In this document: piece after piece, positions 50,523-60,016 of the stretch
Numbering within the stretch: the first letter of the stretch is position 1
Layout of the letters: every line of letters begins with the position of its first letter
NCBI GenBank assembly: GCA_020632715.1
Contig: JACKFA010000009.1
Location: 248,001 to 312,000 of the forward strand
Reading direction: 5' to 3'
Source: Deltaproteobacteria bacterium
GTDB lineage: Bacteria > Myxococcota_A > UBA9042 > PHBI01
Length of the DNA stretch: 64,000 nucleotides
Notes under the pieces: generated by a model
Told to the model about the DNA's origin: nothing
Database searches by the model: none
What the model saw: the letters and a program-made list of their open reading frames with translations, nothing else
Made by a program: the position numbers and the translations under genes

Positions 50523-52298
50523 TCACGGCGACGTCGTCGTCTCGAGGTCCTCGGGCGTGCACTTGTAGTTCGGGCTCATGACCTGGATGAGCGTCGTCTT
50601 GAACGTCTCCGGGTCGGTCGCGCTCACGTCGAGCGACACGCCGCCGCCCGCGAGCGCGATGCGCTGGTTCCGCGCCGAGCCCGCGTTGTCCGTCAGGTTG
50701 ATGACCGTCGTGCGCACCCGGATGGGCTCCCCGTCGGGCGACGCGAGCGCCCCGTAGCCGCCCGTCGCGAAGTAGGGCTGCGATTGATCGTTCGGCCAGA
50801 TGGGCGCGACGCAGCGGTGCGCGGCGCAGCTCGCGTCGACGCACTCGCACGTCGCCCCGCCGCGGCAGTCCGCCGCCGTCTCGCAGTCGAGCCCGTACGC
50901 GAGCCGCTTCGCCTGCACCACCGGGTTGAAGAAGTCCGTCTCCACCTGGTGCTCGCTCTCCTCGCCGTCCGTGAAGAGGATGATGAAGTTGTCGCGGCAC
51001 TTCCGGTACGGATCCACGCACTTCTGGTCCCGGCACAGGTACCCGGCCGACCCGCAGTCCGCGCTCCGGCTGCAGGCCTTCCCGTCGACCACCACGAACC
51101 GCCGGAAGTACTCGCCCGCGTAGAAGAGGCTCTTCCCGAGCGGGGTCTTCCCGCCGACCCGCAGCTCCTCCTCAGCGTGGTAGAAGCAGCGCTTCTCCCC
51201 GTTCAGGAGCGCGCACCGCCCCGTCCCGCAGTCCGCGTTGCCGTTGCACGGCGTCTCGCTCGCGCCGAGGCTCTCCACGTTGTCGAGCCACTCGAGCAGG
51301 TCGTCGCCGTTGTCGAGGTTGTTCCGCACCGGGAACGGCACCACGAACGCCTCGCGCAGGTGCTGGTCGAACCACCCGCCGGCCGTCGTCGCCCAGGCGT
51401 CGTCGTCCCCCGTCAGGACCGGCGGATCCGGCACCGTGTACCACCCGAGCGAACAGTTCGCCGGGTTCGACCCCGCCTCCACCTGCGGGAAGCGCTGCAG
51501 CGCGAACTGCGCGAACGCGCCGATCGAGGTCTGCACGCTCTCCGCGAAGACCCGCTTCGCGAGGGTGATGAGCGTCAGCGGATCCTCGGGATCGTCACAC
51601 GCCGGGAACGGGTCGAGGCACGGCGCTCCCGTGTTCGCGCAGTCGCTCGGGTTCTGCGCGACCGCCGACGGCGGGTCGATGTAGTCCCACATCGACCCCG
51701 ACGTGTCGAAGACGAGCAGCACGTTGTGCCGCAGGAACTCGCACTGCCCCTCGTAGCACGCCTTCCCGGGGTCGCACGTGATGAGATCCTCCTGTGTTCC
51801 CCACGGGTTACAGCGCCTCACCTTCGCGTCGACGCACACGCTCGCGTTGGGCTCGCACACGATGGGGGCGCAGTCCGCGTCGATGCCGTCGGGGATGCAC
51901 GCCTCCCCCTGCCCGCACGCGTCGGGCTCGAAGAAGCCCCCGGACGTCAGGAGCCCGAGCCCCGGCGACACCGGCGTCTCGCACGTCTCGCGCCCCGAGT
52001 CCGTGCAGCGCGAGCGCCGCCCGATGCACTCGACGCAGATCGCCGAGTGCGTGTCGCAGATGAGGTCGTCCGGGCAGCCCGTCACGGCCTCGCGCGGATC
52101 GCAATGGATGAAGCCATCGCTCGTGTCGACCGCCGTCGTCGTGTCCGCGGCGGCGTCCGACGCGTCGCCGCCGCCGCCGCTCGTGTCGGCGACGGGGGTG
52201 TCGACGCGATCGTCTTCGGACAGGCAGCCCCCGAGGGCGACGGCTGCGAGGGCGGCGAGGAGCGGGCCGCGCGCGAGGTGGATGGTGCGTGTCATCAT
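50523..52298 (-). CDS. Secreted lipoprotein with von Willebrand factor A domain
   Basis: 591 residues, lipobox LGGC and an Asp/Ala/Thr-rich linker. A Cys-rich region follows (about 60-195). The VWA domain begins VLLVFDTSGSM (MIDAS motif D-x-S-x-S) and continues past NFIILFTDGEESEHQ. Inserted in it are two dickkopf-like Cys repeats (CSRSADCGSAGYLC and CETAADCRGGATC). VWA domains bind proteins through a metal ion, so adhesion or surface assembly is likely. The start is the first of two adjacent ATGs behind GGAG. It stands upstream of the TOPRIM/ATPase pair but separated by 65 bp, with no evidence of a shared role. Confidence 0.85.
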   Translation of the reverse strand: MMTRTIHLARGPLLAALAAVALGGCLSEDDRVDTPVADTSGGGGDASDAAADTTTAVDTSDGFIHCDPREAVTGCPDDLICDTHSAICVECIGRRSRCTDSGRETCETPVSPGLGLLTSGGFFEPDACGQGEACIPDGIDADCAPIVCEPNASVCVDAKVRRCNPWGTQEDLITCDPGKACYEGQCEFLRHNVLLVFDTSGSMWDYIDPPSAVAQNPSDCANTGAPCLDPFPACDDPEDPLTLITLAKRVFAESVQTSIGAFAQFALQRFPQVEAGSNPANCSLGWYTVPDPPVLTGDDDAWATTAGGWFDQHLREAFVVPFPVRNNLDNGDDLLEWLDNVESLGASETPCNGNADCGTGRCALLNGEKRCFYHAEEELRVGGKTPLGKSLFYAGEYFRRFVVVDGKACSRSADCGSAGYLCRDQKCVDPYRKCRDNFIILFTDGEESEHQVETDFFNPVVQAKRLAYGLDCETAADCRGGATCECVDASCAAHRCVAPIWPNDQSQPYFATGGYGALASPDGEPIRVRTTVINLTDNAGSARNQRIALAGGGVSLDVSATDPETFKTTLIQVMSPNYKCTPEDLETTTSP

Positions 52299-52344
52299 CT
52301 CCAACGGGTGCCGCGACGAGCCGCTCGACGCCAGACCGGGATCG

Positions 52345-53103
52345 TCAAAAGTTCGTGAGGTCCAGGATCTTCCCGCCGTCGTCGGGGCCGAGCCCGGCGA
52401 GGAGCCGCACGAAGCGGGCGCCCGCGACCTCGACGTCGACGGCGCTGTCGGGCACGTCCCCGCGCGTCGCCGCCGTGAGCATCTCGGTGCGCACCATCCC
52501 CGGCGCGACCGCGACGCTCACGATCCCGTCCCCGCCGTGATCGGCGTGGGCGAGCTTCGCGAGCCCCTCGACCGCGTGCTTCGAGACGCAGTAGACGCCG
52601 TAGCCCGGGAGGGCGAAGTGCCCGAGCCCGCTCGTCATCCAGATGACCCGGCCGCTGCCGCGGCCTTCCCAGATCACCTTGCCGCGGCTCTCGCGGAGGA
52701 GCGGGAGCGTCGCCACGAAGAGGCGCGCCTGCGCGTCCACGTTGACCTCCATCACCGCGCGGAACGCGGCGAAGTCCGTGTCCGCGAGGGGCTGCATCGG
52801 CCCGAGCTGCCCCGCGTTCAGGACGAGCGCGTCGAGCCCACCGAACGCGCCGAGGGCGGCGTCCGCGAGGCGCGCGCCGAGCTCCGGGTCGCGGAGATCC
52901 CCCGCGACCGCGATGGCCCGCCCAGGGGCCTTCGCGCCGAGCGCGTCGGCGACGGCCGCGGCGGCCGCCGGCTCCCGCGCGTGCAGGACGAGGCGCGCGC
53001 CGGCGCTCGCGAAGGCGTCGGCCAGGGCGCGGCCGATGCCGCGGTTGGCGCCGGTCACGGCGATTCGGGCGCCCGCGAGCGCCCCGTCGGTGGCAAAGCT
53101 CAT
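52345..53103 (-). CDS. Short-chain dehydrogenase/reductase
   Basis: 252 residues. Cofactor motif TGANRGIG (residues 17-24), NAG motif LVLNAGQLGPM, catalytic Ser in WMTSGLGHFAL and Tyr-x3-Lys in YCVSKHAVEG, then PGMVRTEM. All are classical SDR features, so it oxidises or reduces an alcohol/carbonyl with NAD(P). HAREP at the end of strand 2 suggests NADP. Substrate cannot be deduced. It is divergent from the M20 peptidase gene, 38 bp away. Confidence 0.92.
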   Translation of the reverse strand: MSFATDGALAGARIAVTGANRGIGRALADAFASAGARLVLHAREPAAAAAVADALGAKAPGRAIAVAGDLRDPELGARLADAALGAFGGLDALVLNAGQLGPMQPLADTDFAAFRAVMEVNVDAQARLFVATLPLLRESRGKVIWEGRGSGRVIWMTSGLGHFALPGYGVYCVSKHAVEGLAKLAHADHGGDGIVSVAVAPGMVRTEMLTAATRGDVPDSAVDVEVAGARFVRLLAGLGPDDGGKILDLTNF

Positions 53104-53141
53104 GCCGCGGCGTATACCATGGCCGTCCACGAACCACAGCG

Positions 53142-54218
53142 ATGAGCGAGCACGAGATGAAGGCAGCGGAGTCGTCGTTCACGACGTTCGAGCCCTCCGA
53201 GGAGGCGCTCGCCCAGGCGGTGGCGCAGCTCGTGGCGCTCATCGACGCGGAGAGCCTGTCCGGCAGCGAGGAGCCGGCCGTCGCCGCGGCGCTCGCGATC
53301 TGCGAGGCGCTCGGCCTCCCCGCGCGGCGGATGCCCGCGGGCCCCGGCCGCGACAACGTCCTCGCGGGCGCGGAGGACGCCGCGATCGTGCTCTGCACGC
53401 ACCTCGACACCGTGCCCCCCTTCATCGGCGCGAGCGTCGACGCGACGCACGTCCACGGGCGCGGCGCGTGCGACGCGAAGGGGGTGGCGATCGCCATGCT
53501 CCACGCGCTCCGGGCCGTGCGCGCGGCGTCGCCGGCGGGCGCGGAGCGCGTCGCGTGCCTGCTCGTCGTCGGCGAGGAGACCGATCACCTCGGCGCGAAG
53601 GCCGCCGTCGCGGCCGGCCTCCGCCCGGAGCACGTGCTGCTCGGCGAGCCCTGCGGCCTCCTCCCCGCCGTGGCCCAGAAGGGGCTCCTGAAGCTCGACC
53701 TCGCGACCACCGGGCAGGCCGGCCACTCGGCGTATCCGGAGGTCGGCACCTCCGCCGTCCACACGCTCCTCGACGCCCTGCAGGCCCTGCGCGCCGCGGC
53801 CCTCCCCGCCGACGCCGCCCTCGGCGAGACCACCGTCAACGTCGGCGCCATCCACGGTGGCATCGCCGCGAACGTCATCGCGCCGGACGCGCGCGCGAGC
53901 GTGCTCATCCGCTGCGCCGCCCCCGTCGACGCCGTGCTGAACGCGGTCCGCGGGGTCCTGCCCCCCGGCGTCGCCGCGACCGAGGTCTCGCGGGCCGAGC
54001 CGCGCGACTTCGACGTCCTCGGCGCCGCGAGCGACGGCACCGGCCCGGCGGTCCCCTTCAACACCGACGCCAACGTCCTCGCCGCCACGGGCGCGCGGCT
54101 CAGCCTCTTCGGCCCCGGCGACATGCGCTGCGCCCACGCGGCCCGCGAGAAGCTCGCGATCGCCGACCTCGCCCGCGGGATCGCCGCCTACGCCGAGGCC
54201 GTCACGCGCCTCCTCTGA
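53142..54218 (+). CDS. M20-family metallopeptidase (ArgE/DapE-like deacylase)
   Basis: 358 residues. Metal-site motifs are CTHLDTVPPF (His, Asp), GRGACDAKG (bridging Asp) and VVGEETDHLGA (Glu pair), with the last His in LFGPGDMRCAHAAREKL. The dimerisation domain sits between (about 180-290; TTGQAGHSAYPEVGTSAVHT). It hydrolyses an N-acyl amino acid or similar amide with two zinc ions in the cytosol. ArgE, DapE, LysK and carboxypeptidase G2-like roles are all possible. No amino-acid biosynthetic gene is adjacent, so specificity is open. Confidence 0.9.
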   Translation: MSEHEMKAAESSFTTFEPSEEALAQAVAQLVALIDAESLSGSEEPAVAAALAICEALGLPARRMPAGPGRDNVLAGAEDAAIVLCTHLDTVPPFIGASVDATHVHGRGACDAKGVAIAMLHALRAVRAASPAGAERVACLLVVGEETDHLGAKAAVAAGLRPEHVLLGEPCGLLPAVAQKGLLKLDLATTGQAGHSAYPEVGTSAVHTLLDALQALRAAALPADAALGETTVNVGAIHGGIAANVIAPDARASVLIRCAAPVDAVLNAVRGVLPPGVAATEVSRAEPRDFDVLGAASDGTGPAVPFNTDANVLAATGARLSLFGPGDMRCAHAAREKLAIADLARGIAAYAEAVTRLL

Positions 54219-54345
54219 CCGCCGCGCCGCGGGCGGTTCCGACCCCGGCGCCGGTTCGGTGACGCGGTCCCCGCTCCAAAGTCGTGTCATGAGCGGGGGC
54301 GCCCGCTATACTCCGCCGCGTCGCCCCCCCGGGTTGGAGCTTCCC

Positions 54346-57300
54346 ATGCGAGACACGCGCGCCCTCGGCCTCATCCTCGGAGCCACCCTGGCGTTCGCCC
54401 TGGGCGCCTCCTGCGTGGACTCGGAGCTCTCCGGCTCGACCGACACCGCCACCGAGAACGACGCCACGGTGCCCGAGGACACGGGCGGCGACGTCGGCCC
54501 GGGCGACGTGAGCGACACCGCGGACGGCGCCGACACCACCCCCATCACCTGCCAGACCGCCGACGACTGCCAGGATCTCGCCTCCCCCTGCCGGATCCCG
54601 GTGTGCCTCCCGGGCGGCGTCTGCGGCGCCACGACCTCCGAGGGCTGCTGCGAGACCGACGGCGACTGCGCCGTGGCCGGCGATCCCTGCCGCGTCGGGC
54701 GCTGCCCCGAGCCAGGCGGCCAGTGCGTCGTCGACGACACGTGCCCGCCCTGCCTCGTCGACGCCGACTGCCAGGCGCGCGCCCCGCAGTGCGCCACCGG
54801 GCGCTGCACCGAGGGGCTCTGCTTCTTCGATCAGCAGGAGACCTGCTGCATCACCGCGGCCGACTGCGGCGACGCCGATCCGTGCACGGCCGATCGCTGC
54901 GGTGACGGCGGCGTGTGCGGCTACACCGACGTCGGTGGCGCCGGCTGCTGCGTGACGACCCCGGTGCTCGCGACGTCCTTCTCGCCGGCCCCGGATCGCG
55001 TCGAGGTGACCAGCACGAGCCAGCTCGCGACGTGGCAGGTCTACGCCACGACGTCCACGCCGTCGCCGCCGAACGCCTTCTACATGGGCCGCCCGGAGCG
55101 GCTGACCGCGGCCACGCCCGACGGGCTTCCCTACAGCGCGACGGCGACCTTCCCGCTCGGCCCCGTGCAGGCCGGGAGCGACGTCGAGGTGAAGCTCCAG
55201 GCGTACGTCGACCTGCGCCCGGGCGCGGACGTCGACCGCTTCCGCGTGCTCGTCCGGACCTCCGCCGGCGAGGAGCGGGTCGTGTACGCGAAGGGGGTCG
55301 GGCCGCTCGAGGCGTGGCACCCCGTCAAGAGCACCGTCACCCTCGAGACGGGCGGCGTCGCCCGCCTCGTGCTCGCGTTCGACAGCGTGACCCCGCTCAC
55401 CGACGAGCGCTACTTCGGCGTGCTCGTCGACGACCTGCAGGTGCGCACGGGCTGCGGCGCCGGGCCGGGGTGCACGACGGACGCCCAGTGCGCGACGGAC
55501 GATCCTTGCACCGTCGGGCGCTGCGCCGCCGGCACGTGCGCCTACGCTCGCGTCGACGGGTGCTGCACGAGCGACATCCAGTGCGGCGGCGGCGACGTCT
55601 GCGCCCCGGCGGCCTGCGTCCAGAACCGCTGCACCCAGCGCGACCCGATCCCGGGCTGCTGCACGACGGACGACGAGTGCGCGCAGACGGGCGACCCCTG
55701 CTTCCTCCGGGCAACCTGCGTGGGGCAGCGCTGCGAGCTCCTCCCCGACCCGATCGCCTGCGACGACGGCGACGACTGCACCGCCGACGCCTGCACCGCC
55801 GACGGCACCTGCGCCTACGCGCCGATCCCCGGCTGCTGCACGGGCGCCGGCTGCGCGTGCGTGCCCGAGGTGGCGAGCTACTCGTGGAACAGCGGCGACC
55901 AGGGCTGGACCTACGACCCCGGCTCCCAGGGCTACGCCTGGCGGCGCGTGGCGCTCCAGCAGATCGGCCAGGCCCTCTTCTTCGGCAACCCGAGCGGGCC
56001 GTCGCTCGACCCGGGCTTCCCGATGCGCGCCGCGGCGCGCTCGCCGCTCGTCTCGCTGCCCGCGAGCGCGCAGTCGGTGACCGTCGGCTTCTCCTACTAC
56101 CTCGCGGCGAGCGGCAACCAGCCCCTCGACGCCATCCGTCTCGAGGCGCTCACGGCGAGCGGTCAGGCCGTCGTGCTCTGGCAGGTCGGGCCGAACACCC
56201 CGCGGAACACGCTCGGGGGCGCGGCGAGCGACGCGCTCACGGCGCTCCGCGGCCAGGCGGTCACGCTCCGCTGGGTGTACGAGGCGACGGACAACGTGAA
56301 GGCGCAGGGGCTCGGCTTCGTGGTGGACGACCTCGTCGTGAAGGCGGACTGCTCGACGCCGCAGTGCAACGTGGCGAGCGACTGCCCGCTCGGGCCGCCC
56401 TGCACGGAGCGCGTGTGCGCGGCGGACGGCGTCTGCGGCGTGGTGGACCTCGGCTGCGACGACCAGGATCCCTGCACGCTCGACCGCTGCGATCCGGCGA
56501 CCGGCGGGTGCGCCCACACGCCGTCCGGGGTGGCTGGCTGCCCCGTCTGCACGAGCGACGCGCAGTGCGCCGACAACGATCCCTGCACGCGGGACGCCTG
56601 CCTCGGCGGGCAGTGCTCGCGCACGTTCGACCCGAACCTGCCGGGCTGTGGTGCCGAGTGCGTGCTCGCCTCCGACTGCGCCGACGCCGATCCCTGCACG
56701 GCCGAGGTGTGCGAGAGCGGCCTCTGCAGGCGCTTCGTCGACCCGACGCTCCCCGGCTGCGGCGGCTGCAACAACGCGAACGACTGCCGCGACGGCGATC
56801 CGTGCACGGTCGACCGCTGCCAGGCCGGGCAGTGCACGCACGAGACGAACTTCACGGCGCCCGGCTGCAATGGCTGCAACACCGCGAACGACTGCCACGA
56901 CGGCTCGCCGTGCACCGAGAACCTCTGCGATCAGGCGACGCACCAGTGCCAGTTCCTGCCCATCGACGGCTGCTGCACGTCGAACGCGCAGTGCAACGAC
57001 AACGACACCTGCACCATCGACCGCTGCAGCCCCCAGAGCGGCACGTGCCAGCACCAGCAGCGGCCCAACTGCTGCTCGAGCGCGGCCGGGTGCGACGACG
57101 ACGATCCCTGCACGGTCGACACGTGCTCCTCGAACGGCACGTGCCAGCACACGCCGCTCGACACGGACGCCTGCACCGGCTGCACGGCGGCCTCCTGTGA
57201 CGACGGCAACGCCTGCACCGCGGACTCGTGCAACTCGGCGACCGGGGCGTGCGACCACGCGCCGATCGCCGGCTGCTGCACGAACGCCTTCCAGTGCGGC

Positions 57301-58563
57301 GACGGCGACGTCTGCACGCTCGACCTCTGCCAGGCGGGGCGCTGCGTGCACAACCCGCTGCCGATCCCCGGCTGCCAGCCGGCGTGCCAGTCGAACCAGG
57401 ACTGCGAGGACGGCAACCCCTGCACGACGAACACGTGCAGCGCGAGCGGGCAGTGCCAGACGCAGCCGATCTTCGGCTGCTGCGCGACGTCCGCGGAGTG
57501 CAGCGACGGCGACGCCTGCACGCAGGACACGTGCATCCCGGGCATCGGCTTCTGCGTGAACACCGGGCTCAGCTGCAACGACAACGACGCCTGCACGGCG
57601 GACTCGTGCGACCCGACGGTCGGGTGCCGGCACACGGCGATCGCCGGCTGCTGCCGGTCCGCCGCCGACTGCCAGGACGGCGACGCCTGCACGGTCGACG
57701 GCTGCGTGAACGGGCAGTGCACCCACGCGACCGCGCCGAGCTGCTGCGAGGGCGCCGGCCCCGACGGGAGCTGCGACGACGGCTACGCCTGCACGACCGA
57801 CGCGTGCGTGAACGGCGCCTGCGAGAACACGCTCATCCCGAACTGCTGCACGACGCAGGCGGAGTGCAACGACGGCCGCCCGTGCACGCAGGATCGCTGT
57901 CAGCAGGGCCAGTGCGTGTTCATCGACACCGGCTCGTGCTGCCAGAGCGCGGCGGACTGCGGCGACGGCGACCCGTGCACGACGGACGTCTGCCAGCCGA
58001 ACGGGAGCTGCACGCACGGCCCGAACACGACGAACCCGCAGTGCTGCGTGGCGGGGACGCACTACCAGCAGAGCTTCCCGACGCAGACCAACGGCGGCTT
58101 CGACATCCAGAGCGACGCGACCGGGGCGCGGTGGCGCATCTCGAACCTGCGCTCGGCGTCGGCGCCGTTCTCGATGTGGTACGGCAACGCCCAGAGCGGC
58201 AACTACCAGGTCGGCTCGCGCACGTTCGGGACGCTCACGTCGCCGGCGATCTCGGTGCCGTCGACGTCGGTGACGACGCAGCTCGAGTTCCGGGTCTGGC
58301 TCGACGTGGACCCGGCGGCGAACGCGGACCTCTTGAGCGCGCGGGTGGTCGCTGGCGGGAACGCCGTGACCGTCTGGGAGCGGACGAGCGTGCCGGCGAC
58401 GCAGATGCGGCAGTGGGTGCCGGTGAGCGTGACGCTCCCGACCGCGGTCGCGGGGCGGACCATCCGGATCCAGTTCTACTTCGACTCGATCGACGCCACC
58501 GGGAACCTCGGCCAGGGCGTGTTCATCGACGACATCGCGGTGCGGGCGGTCTGCGCGCCGTGA
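54346..58563 (+). CDS. Giant Cys-rich repeat surface lipoprotein
   Basis: 1405 residues, lipobox GASC then a Thr/Asp-rich linker. The body has more than twenty Cys-rich repeats of about 28-35 residues with the core D-D-D-P-C-T-x-D-x-C-x-x-G-x-C-x-H and CC at junctions. Three beta-sandwich (jelly-roll/MAM-like) modules are interspersed: about 205-370, 505-690 and 1230-1405, the last forming the C-terminus with VFIDDIAVRAVC. Cys spacing implies dense disulfides, so it is an extended surface stalk or adhesin. Asp/Asn repeats could bind calcium. It has GGAG before the ATG. It is coupled by GTGA to a TPR lipoprotein. Confidence 0.88.
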   Translation: MRDTRALGLILGATLAFALGASCVDSELSGSTDTATENDATVPEDTGGDVGPGDVSDTADGADTTPITCQTADDCQDLASPCRIPVCLPGGVCGATTSEGCCETDGDCAVAGDPCRVGRCPEPGGQCVVDDTCPPCLVDADCQARAPQCATGRCTEGLCFFDQQETCCITAADCGDADPCTADRCGDGGVCGYTDVGGAGCCVTTPVLATSFSPAPDRVEVTSTSQLATWQVYATTSTPSPPNAFYMGRPERLTAATPDGLPYSATATFPLGPVQAGSDVEVKLQAYVDLRPGADVDRFRVLVRTSAGEERVVYAKGVGPLEAWHPVKSTVTLETGGVARLVLAFDSVTPLTDERYFGVLVDDLQVRTGCGAGPGCTTDAQCATDDPCTVGRCAAGTCAYARVDGCCTSDIQCGGGDVCAPAACVQNRCTQRDPIPGCCTTDDECAQTGDPCFLRATCVGQRCELLPDPIACDDGDDCTADACTADGTCAYAPIPGCCTGAGCACVPEVASYSWNSGDQGWTYDPGSQGYAWRRVALQQIGQALFFGNPSGPSLDPGFPMRAAARSPLVSLPASAQSVTVGFSYYLAASGNQPLDAIRLEALTASGQAVVLWQVGPNTPRNTLGGAASDALTALRGQAVTLRWVYEATDNVKAQGLGFVVDDLVVKADCSTPQCNVASDCPLGPPCTERVCAADGVCGVVDLGCDDQDPCTLDRCDPATGGCAHTPSGVAGCPVCTSDAQCADNDPCTRDACLGGQCSRTFDPNLPGCGAECVLASDCADADPCTAEVCESGLCRRFVDPTLPGCGGCNNANDCRDGDPCTVDRCQAGQCTHETNFTAPGCNGCNTANDCHDGSPCTENLCDQATHQCQFLPIDGCCTSNAQCNDNDTCTIDRCSPQSGTCQHQQRPNCCSSAAGCDDDDPCTVDTCSSNGTCQHTPLDTDACTGCTAASCDDGNACTADSCNSATGACDHAPIAGCCTNAFQCGDGDVCTLDLCQAGRCVHNPLPIPGCQPACQSNQDCEDGNPCTTNTCSASGQCQTQPIFGCCATSAECSDGDACTQDTCIPGIGFCVNTGLSCNDNDACTADSCDPTVGCRHTAIAGCCRSAADCQDGDACTVDGCVNGQCTHATAPSCCEGAGPDGSCDDGYACTTDACVNGACENTLIPNCCTTQAECNDGRPCTQDRCQQGQCVFIDTGSCCQSAADCGDGDPCTTDVCQPNGSCTHGPNTTNPQCCVAGTHYQQSFPTQTNGGFDIQSDATGARWRISNLRSASAPFSMWYGNAQSGNYQVGSRTFGTLTSPAISVPSTSVTTQLEFRVWLDVDPAANADLLSARVVAGGNAVTVWERTSVPATQMRQWVPVSVTLPTAVAGRTIRIQFYFDSIDATGNLGQGVFIDDIAVRAVCAP

Positions 58564-59900
58564 CGCGGGGGGCTCGGCGCTCCGACGTCGCGCGCGCGAC
58601 GCGGTGGCTCCTGCTCGCGGCCGCCCTCGGGCTCGCGGGCGGTGGCTGCCGCGACGGCGGGGCGTCGCCCTCCGGCTCCGTCGACGCGGGGCCGGTGCCG
58701 CTCCCCGCGGAGGCCGACGGCGTCACGGGGGCCCAGGTGGCGGAGACGGCGGAGACGGCGGCGCCGACGAACCGCCGCCCTCCCGAGACCGAGGCGCGCG
58801 GCGCCGAAGACGCGGACGACGGCGGAGGCGACGCCGACGCCTATCAGAGCGGCATGGTCAGGGGCGACGCGGCGCTCTACAGCGGGCGCTTCGAGGACGC
58901 GCGCACCGCCTATCTGCAGGCGCTCGACGCGCGGCCGGACAGCATGGCGCCGGCGCTCGGGGCGCTCCGGGCGATGGTGATCGAGGGGCACGCGGACGCG
59001 CGGGCGGACCTCGCGGCGCGGATCCGCCGGAAGATCGCGGCGTACCACGAGCGCCCCGACACGTGGGGCGCGGGCTACCTGCTCTCGGCGCGGCTCTCGC
59101 TCGCGCTCGGCGACACGGGCGAGGCGCTCGACGAGGCGCGGCTCGCGGTGCAGCAGATGCCGGAGCTCGGCGTCGCCTGGCGCGTGCTGGGCGAGGCGGC
59201 GATGGCGGCGGAGCTCTGGTCGGAGGCGGTCGACGCGCTCCGGACGGCCGTCGACCTCGGGCTCGCGGCCGAGGCCGGCACGTGGGAGCGGCTCGCGGAC
59301 GCGCTCGACGAGGTCGGCGCGACGGACGCGGCCAAGGAGGCGGCGCGGAAGGCGGTCGAGAAGACCGGGACCGACCGGCACGCGCGGCGGCGGCGGCTCA
59401 ACCTGCTCGCGGTGGTGCTCAAGCACGCGCACGACCTCGCGGCGGCGCAGGCGGCGGCCGACGAGGCGCGGGTGCTCGGGCCCGACGACCCGGCGGTGCT
59501 CCACAACGAGGCGGTGCTCGCGGAGGCGCGGTCGCGCCCCGAGGAGGCGCTCGCGCTCTACGAGAAGGCGCTCGAGGCGGCGCCGGTGCCGATGACGGCG
59601 TGGCGGATGGGGAAGCTCCTGCTCGACCTCGACCGGCCGACGGAGGCGCTCGCGGCGTTCACGAAGGCGGCGGCGAACCTGCCGCGCTGGACGTGGCCGG
59701 CGTCGACGCGCTGGTGGCCGGCGTACGACACGGGGAAGCTCTACGCGCGGGGCGGGCGCTACAAGGAGTCGGTCGGTTACTTCGAGGACGCCCTCCGCGA
59801 GGCGCGCGACGCCGAGGCGACGCGCGAGATCGTGTCGTGGCTCGGCTACTCGCGGACGTTCGCCGGCGACCCGGCAGACGGCCCGGGCGACGCGCAGTAG
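58560..59900 (+). CDS. TPR-repeat lipoprotein coupled to the Cys-rich surface protein
   Basis: 446 residues, GTG overlapping the preceding stop. The lipobox is GGGC, followed by an Ala/Glu/Asp-rich linker to about residue 95. From there helical TPR pairs run to the end: ALYSGRFEDARTAYLQALDA, ARLSLALGDTGEALDEARLA, GEAAMAAELWSEAVDALRTA, AVLAEARSRPEEALALYEKA and GKLYARGGRYKESVGYFEDA. TPR lipoproteins commonly scaffold outer-membrane or secretion assemblies. Coupled translation suggests a role in displaying or assembling the 1405-residue protein. Confidence 0.88.
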   Translation: MTRGARRSDVARATRWLLLAAALGLAGGGCRDGGASPSGSVDAGPVPLPAEADGVTGAQVAETAETAAPTNRRPPETEARGAEDADDGGGDADAYQSGMVRGDAALYSGRFEDARTAYLQALDARPDSMAPALGALRAMVIEGHADARADLAARIRRKIAAYHERPDTWGAGYLLSARLSLALGDTGEALDEARLAVQQMPELGVAWRVLGEAAMAAELWSEAVDALRTAVDLGLAAEAGTWERLADALDEVGATDAAKEAARKAVEKTGTDRHARRRRLNLLAVVLKHAHDLAAAQAAADEARVLGPDDPAVLHNEAVLAEARSRPEEALALYEKALEAAPVPMTAWRMGKLLLDLDRPTEALAAFTKAAANLPRWTWPASTRWWPAYDTGKLYARGGRYKESVGYFEDALREARDAEATREIVSWLGYSRTFAGDPADGPGDAQ

Positions 59901-59916
59901 GAGCTACGCGCCGCAT

Positions 59917-59931
59917 GTGAACGGCGTTCAC
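59917..59931. promoter_or_regulatory. 15 bp palindrome GTGAAC-GGC-GTTCAC upstream of the MORN protein gene
   Basis: Perfect 6-base arms in the 116 bp intergenic gap. The arms equal those at 26611-26625. It fits the shape of TetR-family operators. Confidence 0.4.
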
Positions 59932-60016
59932 TTCACTGGAAGTGCTCGCCCGGCTTCGACATGTCGGGCGTGAGCCGTCACTCTGGAACGACCGCAACAT
60001 TGCAGGGAGATCACGC

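Noticed and set aside
54346..58563. Regularly spaced repeats that could be mistaken for a CRISPR array
   Set aside because: The periodicity is in codons for Cys-rich protein repeats; the units diverge and are in one open frame.
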